Shown here piece by piece: positions 6,478-13,432 of a stretch of 23,162 bases of DNA. The notes under the pieces are model-generated. The model worked only from the letters and a program-made list of their open reading frames with translations, was not told the origin of the DNA and searched no databases. The first letter of the stretch is position 1, and every line of letters starts with the position of its first letter. The translations under genes were made by a program, and so were the position numbers. This DNA is from DATEEW01 sp035273665 (GTDB lineage: Bacteria > Pseudomonadota > Gammaproteobacteria > Burkholderiales > SG8-39), in assembly GCA_035273665.1 (NCBI GenBank), contig DATEOW010000062.1, positions 1 to 23,162 of the forward strand, given 5' to 3'.

Positions 6478-8526
6478 TCAGCGTTCCGGAATATTGTCTA
6501 GATCGGCAAGCCAGACAGCAGCGTCGTTATCGCTGGGCGCCCGCCAGTCACTCCGAGGCGATAGCGAGCCGCCCGACCCCACCTTGGGTGCATTGGCGAT
6601 AGCGCTGCGTTTGTATTGCGAAGTCTGGAAGAATCTTTTCAAAAAAACGCCGAGCCATTTTTTGATTGTCGCGATGTCATAAGCTTTCTGTTGCGGCCCA
6701 GGCACCTCCGGCCAATTGCCGATGTCCACGTCTCGCCATGCGCTCCATGCCATGAACGCAATTTTTTGCGGACGGTAGCCGAAGCGCAGCACGTAGTACA
6801 GCGTGAAGTCTTGCAAAGCGTACGGGCCAACTGAAGATTCAGTGCTTTGCGTTGGCGCTCCTTTCTCGGCGCCCGGCACAAGCTCCGGACTGATTTCCGT
6901 ATCCAACACATTCAACAACACGGCGCTTGTCTTATCGCCCAGTAAATGGGTGCGCGCGACATAACGTATTAGAAATTGGATCAAGGTTTTCGGTACGCTG
7001 GCATTCACGTGATAGTGGGCCATGTGATCGCCGACCCCATAGGTACTCCAACCCAAAGCGAGTTCGGAAAGATCGCTGGTGCCCACCACCGGCGCGTGAT
7101 GCACATTCGCTAAACGAAAAAGATGACTCGTTCGCTCACCTGCCTGCACATTCTCGAAAGTAATGTCGTAGACAGGCTTTCCTTCCGCATAAGGATGGCC
7201 AATGTCTTTGAGCATCTGCATGCAGCTGGGCTTGATATCGATTTCGGCCGCTGTTACGCCTACGGCCGCCATTAAGCGCCGTGCTTGGTCGAGCGTACGT
7301 TCGCTCGTCGCAAAACCGGGCATCGTATAGGCCAGAATATTCGAGCGCGGTAATTTAAGTACATCCATGGTCCGAGCGCAGACGATCAAGGCTTGGGTCG
7401 AATCTAGTCCGCCCGATATCCCAATGACCACTTTGTCGCTACCCATCGCCTGTAAACGCTTCGCGAGTCCTTGAACCTGGATGTCATAAACCTCCTGACA
7501 ACGTGCATCGCGTGTCGCCGGATCGGCAGGCACATACGGGAAACGCTCATATAGGCGTACTAGAGGCAGCTCGATGTCGCGAGGCAACGCCGTCTCCAAC
7601 AAAACGGTTCGGAACGACTCGATCTCCGCAGCATGCTGCCTTGCCGACTCGCCAAAACTGTTTTGGCGCATGCGGTCCTGCGCGATACGATCGAGGTCGA
7701 TATCCGCAAAGACAAGCTGACTCTCATAAGAGAAGCGGACTGTCTCCGCCAACTGCGTACCGTTCTCGCAGATCAGTCCGTGTCCATCCCAGGCTAGGTC
7801 GGTGGTCGATTCGCCAAAGCCGGCAGCGCTGTATAAGTAGGCGGCAATGCAGCGCGCCGACTGATTGGCCACCAATTCACGTCGATAACCGTCTTTTCCC
7901 ACCGTGACATTCGATGCCGAAAGATTGGCGAGAATGCTGGCGCCGCCCAATGCGGCGAAGGATGAAGGCGGGATCGGCGTCCACACATCTTCGCAAATTT
8001 CCACGTGCATCACGGCGAGCGGCTGATCGGAAAAACGGTACAAGAGGCGCGAGCCAAAAGGAACTTCTTGCCCAAGCAATTGGATTTGCGAGCGAGCGCA
8101 ACGGGCCGCCGGCGTAAATTGCCGCAATTCATAAAACTCACGGTAATTCGGTAAATAACTTTTAGGGGTAACGCCGCAGATGCGCCCCCGATGTATGACC
8201 ACCCCGCAGTTATACAGCGCGCCATCGACACGCAAGGGCAATCCCACGAGCGTCACCAGTTGGCGGTTCTTGGAATGCTCTACGATTTCGTTTAGCGCCG
8301 TTTGCGCCGCGTCGAGTAACGCATCCTGTTGAAAGAGATCTTCGCAGCTATAGCCCGTTAAACCCAGCTCCGGGAAAAGCGCTATGGCCGCTTTTGCCGC
8401 TTCCGCTTTTTCCATCAACGCGATCGTCTGCGCGCCATTGAACGCAGGTTCGGCGACTCGCACTCGCGGCACGCACACGGCTACCCGCAGAAAGTTATGG
8501 CGGTACAGGTTATAGAAAGACACCAA
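6478..8526 (-). CDS. nadE: Glutamine-dependent NAD+ synthetase
   Basis: About 682 residues. It converts nicotinic acid adenine dinucleotide to NAD+ using ATP and ammonia released from glutamine. The N-terminal nitrilase-type glutaminase domain (about 10-300) shows the triad Glu53 (FPELGLTGYSCEDL), Lys122 (PKSYLPNYREFYE) and Cys178 (VEICEDVW). The C-terminal synthetase domain carries the ATP-pyrophosphatase loop SGGLDST (371-377), followed by GTSDLSELALGWSTYGVGDH. Length and layout match the long glutamine-dependent form (as in Mycobacterium tuberculosis), not the short ammonia-dependent E. coli form. The start is TTG at 8526 or, more likely, GTG at 8523, which has AGGG a few bases upstream. 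It sits in a tight operon between the DUF72 and tonB-like genes. Confidence 0.95.
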   Translation of the reverse strand: MVSFYNLYRHNFLRVAVCVPRVRVAEPAFNGAQTIALMEKAEAAKAAIALFPELGLTGYSCEDLFQQDALLDAAQTALNEIVEHSKNRQLVTLVGLPLRVDGALYNCGVVIHRGRICGVTPKSYLPNYREFYELRQFTPAARCARSQIQLLGQEVPFGSRLLYRFSDQPLAVMHVEICEDVWTPIPPSSFAALGGASILANLSASNVTVGKDGYRRELVANQSARCIAAYLYSAAGFGESTTDLAWDGHGLICENGTQLAETVRFSYESQLVFADIDLDRIAQDRMRQNSFGESARQHAAEIESFRTVLLETALPRDIELPLVRLYERFPYVPADPATRDARCQEVYDIQVQGLAKRLQAMGSDKVVIGISGGLDSTQALIVCARTMDVLKLPRSNILAYTMPGFATSERTLDQARRLMAAVGVTAAEIDIKPSCMQMLKDIGHPYAEGKPVYDITFENVQAGERTSHLFRLANVHHAPVVGTSDLSELALGWSTYGVGDHMAHYHVNASVPKTLIQFLIRYVARTHLLGDKTSAVLLNVLDTEISPELVPGAEKGAPTQSTESSVGPYALQDFTLYYVLRFGYRPQKIAFMAWSAWRDVDIGNWPEVPGPQQKAYDIATIKKWLGVFLKRFFQTSQYKRSAIANAPKVGSGGSLSPRSDWRAPSDNDAAVWLADLDNIPER

Positions 8527-8555
8527 AACCCTATGAAGACGACGAAAAGGCTATG

Positions 8556-9509
8556 TTACCGCAAGCTTTCCTCGCGGACCGCCGAACTGCGCGAAGGCGC
8601 CATTCTTGATGCTTTGACTTCGGGCAGCGTGTGCTCCCACTCGACGCCCAGCCGATCCATCAATCCTTTTGCATCGAAAGGCGCACGCACCTTATAGTCG
8701 TTATCGAAATAACAGTAGATATCTCGGCTTGCGTGTTTTAACAAGGGCAGGTCGGTGATGCGATGCGCATCTTTAGGCTCGCCCCCTTGAGTCCATGCTT
8801 TGATGCGACTGGCCCATCGATCCAATGCCGCGTCATCGTAGCCGCTTGCATATAACTCTTTATCGCCATGCAGTCGCATGTACATGAAATTGGCCGTTAC
8901 CTCTTCACGATAAGGCCAGTTACCCGCCGTGTCGGCCACTACCAAAGCGACGCCATAGCGCCGTAGCAAGCGAATGAACGCGGCATCGACGAAACTCTCG
9001 TGTCGAATCTCGACCGCGTGCCGTATCTCGCGCTTTGCGTCGATCGCTAAGCGCGCCCTCCCCTTCATTCTCGCTTCTCTCTTATACGCGATCGCCAAGG
9101 CCTGCTCGGTATCATGGGGAAGGAGCGAAAGAAAATGTTCGAATAAGTCGGCGTTAAAACGAAAACTTGGCGGAAACTGCCACAGCAAGGGACCGAGTTT
9201 TTCGCGTAAGTTAAAAACGCCCGAGGCGAAGAAATTGGCGAGCGGCGCCTCAATCTCGCGCAATCTACGAATATGGGTGATATACCGCGGCGCCTTGACG
9301 CTGAAGAGAAATCCTTCGGGCGTTTCTTCGTACCACTGCTGGTAGTACTCCGGCCGCTGCAAGGAGTAAAAAGACCCGTTGATCTCGATGCTGTTTAGGT
9401 TAGCGGACGCATACTGTAATTCCAGCCGTTGCGGAAGCTTCGCGGGGTAAAAATTGGCTCGCCAACCAGCGTAGCGCCAGCCCGATATGCCAATACGCAA
9501 ATCGGGCAT
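8556..9509 (-). CDS. DUF72 (YecE-like) TIM-barrel protein
   Basis: A 317-residue protein of the DUF72/YecE family. Recognisable are the opening LRIGISGWRYAGWRANFYP, SIEINGSFYSLQRPEYYQQW, FLFSVKAPRYITHIRRLRE, LGPLLWQFPPSFRFN, VEIRHESF, and the end YCYFDNDYKVRAPFDA. The fold is a TIM barrel with conserved Glu, Arg and aromatic residues lining a pocket; no biochemical activity is firmly established that I know of. It starts 6 bp after the stop of the ferritin-like gene, which indicates translational coupling, and ends 29 bp before nadE. The tail SSAVREESLR is not part of the conserved core. Confidence 0.9.
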   Translation of the reverse strand: MPDLRIGISGWRYAGWRANFYPAKLPQRLELQYASANLNSIEINGSFYSLQRPEYYQQWYEETPEGFLFSVKAPRYITHIRRLREIEAPLANFFASGVFNLREKLGPLLWQFPPSFRFNADLFEHFLSLLPHDTEQALAIAYKREARMKGRARLAIDAKREIRHAVEIRHESFVDAAFIRLLRRYGVALVVADTAGNWPYREEVTANFMYMRLHGDKELYASGYDDAALDRWASRIKAWTQGGEPKDAHRITDLPLLKHASRDIYCYFDNDYKVRAPFDAKGLMDRLGVEWEHTLPEVKASRMAPSRSSAVREESLR

Positions 9510-9515
9510 CGGCGC

Positions 9516-10061
9516 TCAATCCCGCAATCCGCCGAGCAGCGATACCAAGTCCTCGGCGTGCTCCTCTTCGGTCGACAGGATGTCTTCGAGCATGTTGCGC
9601 GTGGTCGAGTCTTTGTCGCCGATGTAAAGCGCCATCTCGCGGTAGCTTTCGATCGCAATGCGCTCAGCGACCAGGTCTTCTTGGATCATCTCTCGAAGGC
9701 TCGCCCCCTCGACATACTCGGCATGAGAGCGCGAGGCGAGTCCGTCCGGGGAAAAATCGGGCTCACCGCCCAACTGTACGATACGCGCGGCGATCCGATC
9801 GGCATGTTCCTGTTCTTCATTGGCATGTTCTAAAAATTCCGCTTGCGCAGCCTCTGCATGGATACCGTTCGCCATGTAGTAGTGACGCTTGTATCGCAAG
9901 GTACAGACCAGCTCAGTTGCAAGCGCTTCATTCAATAAGCGCAGCACCGTCTCTCGGTCAGCCGCATATCCGGGCGTTACGGCGCCGCGTTCCATATGCT
10001 CTCGCGCCCGCTGCCGAATTGTCTGAATATCGGATAAAAAAGTGCCATTGGCAGGCTGCAT
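9516..10061 (-). CDS. Ferritin-like (bacterioferritin-type) protein
   Basis: A 181-residue four-helix-bundle protein. Glutamate and histidine ligands appear at the expected spacing: Glu50 in ALATELV, EEQEHADR (Glu83, His86), a glutamate in the third helix (EDLVAERIAIESYRE), and STEEEHAEDL (Glu165, His168). This is the di-iron ferroxidase pattern of bacterioferritin-like proteins, so a role in iron storage or iron-dependent detoxification is likely. A 30-residue N-terminal extension precedes the bundle, longer than in classical Bfr, and no haem-binding methionine is obvious. GAGGAG six bases before the ATG supports the start. It begins 15 bp after the DUF883 gene stop, in the same operon. Confidence 0.85.
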   Translation of the reverse strand: MQPANGTFLSDIQTIRQRAREHMERGAVTPGYAADRETVLRLLNEALATELVCTLRYKRHYYMANGIHAEAAQAEFLEHANEEQEHADRIAARIVQLGGEPDFSPDGLASRSHAEYVEGASLREMIQEDLVAERIAIESYREMALYIGDKDSTTRNMLEDILSTEEEHAEDLVSLLGGLRD

Positions 10062-10076
10062 GCAAATCTCCTCGGA

Positions 10077-10391
10077 TCAATAGTGACGCTTGTAGAAGTA
10101 GGTCGCGAGCGCAGCGCCACCCACTAACAGCGCTGCGCCAATCAATACCTTTGTGGTGGAAGCGACCGGCACCCTGCCGTGAAGCCTTTGGGCGGCGTGA
10201 CTACGCGCCGCCTCAAGCCTGATCTTTGCCTGCGAAACACGATCCGCCAATCTTTGCTGCACCAATGCGGCGCTATCGCCGCTGAGCTGCCGAGCGCTAT
10301 GGAGCAGTTGCTCAGCTTCGCCCAAAAAACGCCGATAATCTTGCGCGACTTGCATCTCGGCATCCGATTGCATGACATCGTTCTTTCGCAT
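10077..10391 (-). CDS. DUF883 (ElaB/YqjD-like) inner-membrane protein
   Basis: A 104-residue protein with a long amphipathic, probably coiled helix (QDYRRFLGEAEQLLHSARQ, then RLADRVSQAKIRLEAARSH) and one C-terminal membrane segment (KVLIGAALLVGGAALATYFY) ending in RHY. This matches the tail-anchored ElaB/YqjD/YgaM family, stationary-phase proteins known in E. coli to bind ribosomes and sit in the inner membrane. ATG at 10391 is preferred because GGGG lies 6 bases upstream; the in-frame ATG at 10397 abuts that site. It is the first gene of the minus-strand operon that continues into the ferritin-like gene, and is divergent from the small lipoprotein gene across 229 bp. Confidence 0.82.
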   Translation of the reverse strand: MRKNDVMQSDAEMQVAQDYRRFLGEAEQLLHSARQLSGDSAALVQQRLADRVSQAKIRLEAARSHAAQRLHGRVPVASTTKVLIGAALLVGGAALATYFYKRHY

Positions 10392-10620
10392 CGCCATCCC
10401 CTTTTTACGCTCCCGCAACGATGCCCTTTGTCTGCATTCCGCGTGCCGGCCTTTGTAGGTGTAGGTGCGCTGATTGCAATAACCTTAAGCGAGCGACCAT
10501 GATTCCGGCCCGTCCGGACGATGCGATGCGCGATGGGTCCAACCGCTTCAGCGGACGTTTTTGGTTTAAGACGCTCAAAACGGACCTAACCGCATTCAAC
10601 ACACCAAAGGAGATGGAACA

Positions 10621-10890
10621 ATGATTAAGCAAAGTCTGATTGCAGCGGCTATCGCGGCTGCCCTCTTGAGCGGGTGCTCGAACGAAGAAACGACGGTATT
10701 GCCCGACACCTCTTCCTCACCCTCGGCGTCGCCTTCCGATCCCGTAGCGGTGGTGCCTGTGCCTGTGCCAAGCGATTCCGGCGCCACTGGAAGCAGCAGC
10801 ACAACCACGACAACCGAAAGCAACCAGGTGGACGTACCGGGCGTAGGAAGCAGTTCTTCCTCGACCAGCACCACGACCAATAACCCCTAA
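10621..10890 (+). CDS. Small Ser/Thr/Pro-rich lipoprotein
   Basis: An 89-residue lipoprotein precursor. The signal MIKQSLIAAAIAAALLSGCS has a clear lipobox (LLSGC, Cys19). The remaining 70 residues are low complexity: Ser, Thr, Pro and Val runs such as PVAVVPVPVPSDSG and SSSSSTSTTT, with no recognisable domain. It probably acts as a flexible envelope tether or surface filler; no function is assigned. AAAGGAG is well placed before the ATG, and a strong bidirectional terminator lies just downstream. It is the only plus-strand gene in the stress island. Confidence 0.8.
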   Translation: MIKQSLIAAAIAAALLSGCSNEETTVLPDTSSSPSASPSDPVAVVPVPVPSDSGATGSSSTTTTTESNQVDVPGVGSSSSSTSTTTNNP

Positions 10891-10898
10891 AGGGAATC

Positions 10899-10932
10899 AA
10901 AAAAAGGGCCGGTGCGACCGGCCCTTTTTTTT
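10899..10932. terminator. Bidirectional Rho-independent terminator
   Basis: Stem GGGCCGGT (10906-10913) pairs with ACCGGCCC (10917-10924) around a 3-base loop. Seven A residues precede it and eight T residues follow. It works in both directions, ending the plus-strand lipoprotein gene and the minus-strand DUF1328 gene that stops at 10944. Confidence 0.92.
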
Positions 10933-10943
10933 GCTCTGCAGCC

Positions 10944-11117
10944 CTAGAGCACCTTCTTTGTTATGGTCAAGCCGATCACCAGAAACACGAGGAAGAGGAT
11001 CAGACCCAAGAAGAATAAAATCTTCGCCAAGCCTGCAGCACCTGCAGCAATCCCCGTGAAGCCGAAGATACCGGCGATCAACGAGATCACAAAAAATATC
11101 AAAGCCCATTTCAGCAT
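10944..11117 (-). CDS. DUF1328 (YtjA-like) small membrane protein, copy 1
   Basis: A 57-residue hydrophobic protein (MLKWALIFFVISLIAGIFG, then TGIAAGAAGLAKILFFLGLI, ending LTITKKVL). Two membrane helices are separated by the conserved GIAAGAAGLAKILFF segment, which defines the DUF1328/YtjA family. Family members are small inner-membrane proteins often found near stress genes; their function is unknown. AAAGGAG lies 6 bases before the ATG at 11117; an adjacent ATG at 11120 is closer than usual to that site. It shares a bidirectional terminator with the lipoprotein gene. A second DUF1328 copy lies at 12217-12378. Confidence 0.9.
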   Translation of the reverse strand: MLKWALIFFVISLIAGIFGFTGIAAGAAGLAKILFFLGLILFLVFLVIGLTITKKVL

Positions 11118-11197
11118 CATCTTCTCCTTTGCCCGGCGCGAAACGCCGACGTCCTTTTAGCTTGCAAAGCTCATGCGCTTTTGAAATCGCAAGCGAA

Positions 11198-11221
11198 GAA
11201 AAAGGGGCCGCAGCCCCTTTT
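11198..11221 (-). terminator. Rho-independent terminator after the C-x10-C protein gene
   Basis: Stem AAAAGGGGC (11200-11208) pairs with GCCCCTTTT (11213-11221) around loop CGCA. Read on the minus strand, the stem is followed by TTTTTCTT. It lies 21 bp after the stop of the gene at 11242-11814. Confidence 0.85.
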
Positions 11222-11241
11222 CTATTCGGTGCGCCCCGGAT

Positions 11242-11814
11242 TTATTTCCCGTAGCGAGCCTTGACGTCGGCAACACAACGGTCTTTAGCGTCCCCGCTCA
11301 TGCTATCGCAACGCTCTTTGGAAGCCGTGTACTGGGCATCTTTCGCATCCTCGCGCGCGTCCTTGCGATCGTCAGTGGAAACGCTCGCGCCGGTCGCACC
11401 GCTCATGTTTGCGGTGATATCGGCCTTGGCGCGCTGCTCAACTGCTTTTGCATCCTTAATGCAGACATCCTTGGCGTTGCCCTTTAGATCGTCGCATTTC
11501 TCTTTGGCAATTTCGTACTGAGCCTCAACTTTCGCCTCGAGCGCTTTACGACGAGCTCGATCCGTATTTTCGTTGCGTGCTTCGAGTTCAGCCTTGGCGA
11601 TTTTCTCGTTGCCCTTGGCTTCCTCCTCGCAAATGTCCTTCGCATTGTCCTTCATCGCATTGCAACGGTCTTTCGCTGCTTTGTAATCGGCTTCAATGCG
11701 ATCCTTGGAAGATTTGTACTCTTCCTTACTCAAAGCATTATCCGCAGCAGCCGCGCTCCCGCCGAAGGCTAAGCCCAATGCCGCAACAATCATCGCCTGT
11801 TTGAATGACTTCAT
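11242..11814 (-). CDS. Periplasmic helical protein with three C-x10-C repeats
   Basis: A 190-residue secreted protein. Residues 1-24 are a signal peptide ending SAAAA. The rest is very rich in Lys, Asp, Glu and Ala, predicted helical. It holds three similar units, each with two cysteines spaced C-x10-C: Cys51/62 (DRCNAMKDNAKDIC), Cys107/118 (EKCDDLKGNAKDVC) and Cys169/180 (ERCDSMSGDAKDRC), at a period of about 56-62 residues. Each unit is led by Y-x-x-(A/S)-K. There are no other cysteines, so one disulfide per helical hairpin is likely. I recall similar uncharacterised proteins in other Proteobacteria but know no function. AAGGAG supports the ATG at 11814; the frame runs upstream to 12066, where it only shadows the CsbD gene. 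A terminator follows. Confidence 0.85.
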   Translation of the reverse strand: MKSFKQAMIVAALGLAFGGSAAAADNALSKEEYKSSKDRIEADYKAAKDRCNAMKDNAKDICEEEAKGNEKIAKAELEARNENTDRARRKALEAKVEAQYEIAKEKCDDLKGNAKDVCIKDAKAVEQRAKADITANMSGATGASVSTDDRKDAREDAKDAQYTASKERCDSMSGDAKDRCVADVKARYGK

Positions 11815-11873
11815 GTGTGTGTCTCCTTGTGTTGTTGTCCGGGCGGCACTAAACCGCCGCATATCACTTTTGT

Positions 11874-12071
11874 TTATTGACGATATTCCCAGTCGCTCAG
11901 TTGACGCTCCGCCTCGTCGCGCGTGATGCCATAAGCTTCCTGGATTTTGCCGCTCAAAACGTCCCGCTTTCCTTCGACCATATCCAGTTCGTCGTCGGTA
12001 AGACGCCCCCATTGCTCCCGGACTTTGCCGCGCATCTGCTTCCAGTTGCCTTCGATTCGATCCCAATTCAT
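11874..12071 (-). CDS. CsbD-family stress protein
   Basis: A 65-residue hydrophilic protein with the full CsbD signature: MNWDRIEGNWKQMRGKVREQ at the start, WGRLTDDELDMVEGKRDVL in the middle, and GKIQEAYGITRDEAERQLS near the end. CsbD proteins (YjbJ in E. coli) are abundant general-stress proteins of unknown mechanism, induced by stationary phase, osmotic or envelope stress. AAGGAGG five bases before the ATG at 12071 fixes the start; an in-frame upstream extension has no family similarity. It lies 59 bp upstream of the C-x10-C protein gene on the same strand, with no terminator between them, so the two may be co-transcribed. Confidence 0.93.
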   Translation of the reverse strand: MNWDRIEGNWKQMRGKVREQWGRLTDDELDMVEGKRDVLSGKIQEAYGITRDEAERQLSDWEYRQ

Positions 12072-12153
12072 AGCTATCCTCCTTAGAGATTCGACCCCGA
12101 CAACGTCGTGAGTACAGCCGGAAAGGTGCAACGCACGTGCCATGGCGCTAAGG

Positions 12154-12199
12154 CACTAAAAGAAAAACAAAAAAGCCCGCAGAGCTTCCTGCGGGCTTT
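12154..12199 (-). terminator. Rho-independent terminator after DUF1328 copy 2
   Basis: An 11-bp perfect stem, AAAGCCCGCAG (12172-12182) with CTGCGGGCTTT (12189-12199), has a 6-base loop. On the minus strand a T-rich tail (TTTTGTTTTTCTTTT) follows. It ends transcription of the DUF1328 gene that stops at 12217 and insulates it from csbD. Confidence 0.92.
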
Positions 12200-12216
12200 G
12201 ATGACGTGTCGCCGCT

Positions 12217-12378
12217 TTAACGTCGTAACAGACCGCTAACCAGCGAAACGAGGAACAGCACCAGGAATACGAAGAATAAGATCTTCGCAATTTCCGCAGC
12301 ACCGGCAGCGATTCCGCCGAAGCCGAAGATCGCTGCGATCAGTGCAATGATAAAAAACGCAATAGCCCAGTTCAGCAT
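12217..12378 (-). CDS. DUF1328 (YtjA-like) small membrane protein, copy 2
   Basis: A 53-residue hydrophobic protein (MLNWAIAFFIIALIAAIFGF, then GGIAAGAAEIAKILFFVFLV, ending SGLLRR). Same family and layout as the 10944-11117 gene, with the shared core GIAAGAA-IAKILFF, but the C-terminal halves differ, so the duplication is not recent. GAGGAG lies 7 bases before the ATG at 12378. The minus-strand terminator at 12154-12199 follows. The two paralogues bracket csbD and the C-x10-C protein gene. Confidence 0.92.
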   Translation of the reverse strand: MLNWAIAFFIIALIAAIFGFGGIAAGAAEIAKILFFVFLVLFLVSLVSGLLRR

Positions 12379-12465
12379 GTCTTTCTCCTCGGGTTGGCGC
12401 GTCGGTGAAAATCTGAGGCAAGAACCTCTATGCCTGGATTTGCAACGGACATGCCGTGGTTGGGT

Positions 12466-12597
12466 TTAATTCTTAGCGCGTTCGGCTGCGCCTTGGACTT
12501 TTTCGCCGCCGCGTTCGATATCTTTGCCCGCACCTTGCACCGTATTGCAACCGGTAATAAACAACGCCACCACTGCCAATGCAATGAGATTTTTCAT
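12466..12597 (-). CDS. Entericidin-family small lipoprotein
   Basis: A 43-residue lipoprotein precursor: MKNLIALAVVALFITGCNTV with lipobox ITGC (Cys17), followed by QGAGKDIERGGEKVQGAAER. The GxGxDIxxGGxxVxxAA pattern is the entericidin A/B signature. Entericidins are tiny envelope lipoproteins; in E. coli EcnA/EcnB act as an antidote/bacteriolysin pair controlled by stationary phase and osmolarity. Only one copy is present here, so a toxin/antidote pair cannot be claimed. GGGAAAG before the ATG is an acceptable binding site. It lies downstream of the response regulator gene (77 bp gap) and upstream of DUF1328 copy 2 on the same strand. Confidence 0.9.
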   Translation of the reverse strand: MKNLIALAVVALFITGCNTVQGAGKDIERGGEKVQGAAERAKN

Positions 12598-12673
12598 GAT
12601 CTTTCCCTTTCAAAAGTCGCTGCAGAGGACTTCTCTGCGGCCCATGCACCGCCTTTTGCAAGCGCCGTGCCGC

Positions 12674-13309
12674 TCAACGCACCAGCTCGTTTTTTATGGC
12701 GTAGTAAGTCAGTTCGGCGTTGCTGCTCATGTTCATTTTTTCCAGTACGCGCGTCCGATAGGTGCTGACCGTTTTGACCGACAAACAGAGTTCTTCGGCG
12801 ATTCGAGAAACTGCTTGTCCGCTCGCGAGCTTGCAGAAGACCTGAAACTCGCGCTCGGAGAGCGATTCGTGCAAAGGCCGCTCTGCACGATCACCCCCGA
12901 TATCCTGTGCCAGCATTTGGGCCAAGGCCGGACTCACATATTTGTGGCCGCTACTGACGAGACGAATCGCCTTGACCAGTTCCTGCGCGGCGCTTTCTTT
13001 GGTGAGGTATCCGGCGGCGCCGGCGCGGATGAGATTGATCGCGTATTGCTCCTCGGCATAGCCCGAAAGCATCAGCACCGGTAAATTCGGCCGAAGATGT
13101 TTGAGCGATTTCAAGGTGTCCACGCCGTTTTTGTCCGGCATGGAGATATCCAACAACACGACGTCGAACTCGCCCGCCTTGGCCATGTCGATAGCCTGCG
13201 TGCCGCTCTCCGCCTCACCGCTCACCTCCATATCCTCTTCGATGGCGATGAATTGACGTAAACCGGCGCGCACAATCTCATGGTCGTCGGCGATCAGAAT
13301 TCGAATCAC
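12674..13309 (-). CDS. NarL/UvrY-type response regulator
   Basis: A 211-residue two-domain transcription regulator. The receiver (1-120) has the acidic pair Asp8/Asp9, phosphoacceptor Asp54 (VVLLDISMPDKNG) and Lys104 (GYLTKESA). A LuxR-type helix-turn-helix (about 145-208) carries LSEREFQVFCKLASGQAVSR and LSVKTVSTYRTRVLEKM. Layout and motifs resemble GacA/UvrY and NarL. The start is GTG at 13309 with GGGAGA upstream. The PAS histidine kinase gene lies 123 bp upstream on the same strand, so it is the likely partner. Downstream on the same strand lie the entericidin, DUF1328, CsbD and C-x10-C genes, which are candidate targets, though no binding site was identified. Confidence 0.92.
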   Translation of the reverse strand: MIRILIADDHEIVRAGLRQFIAIEEDMEVSGEAESGTQAIDMAKAGEFDVVLLDISMPDKNGVDTLKSLKHLRPNLPVLMLSGYAEEQYAINLIRAGAAGYLTKESAAQELVKAIRLVSSGHKYVSPALAQMLAQDIGGDRAERPLHESLSEREFQVFCKLASGQAVSRIAEELCLSVKTVSTYRTRVLEKMNMSSNAELTYYAIKNELVR

Positions 13310-13432
13310 GGTACATCTCCCGGCGCTAACAGCGCATATGCCCCTCTCACGTCACAGGCAAAGATCGTGCGCTGTCGGCGGGCCGAGCAGACAAATCTGT
13401 ATTGGGCGCCGTGCAAACGTGCAAAAGAAGGC

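Noticed and set aside
10540..10570. Short hairpin CCGC-TTCA-GCGG followed by GTTTTT as a terminator
   Set aside because: A 4-bp stem is too short, and no gene ends just upstream; it lies in the promoter region of the small lipoprotein.
11815..12066. N-terminal extension of the C-x10-C protein upstream of its signal peptide
   Set aside because: It overlaps csbD in another frame, and AAGGAG plus a signal peptide mark the true start at 11814.
12466..12597. Entericidin as a toxin-antidote pair
   Set aside because: Only one entericidin-type gene is present; no second copy lies alongside.
12524..13084. 186-codon plus-strand frame over the response regulator
   Set aside because: Antisense shadow of the response regulator and entericidin genes, with no protein-family features.
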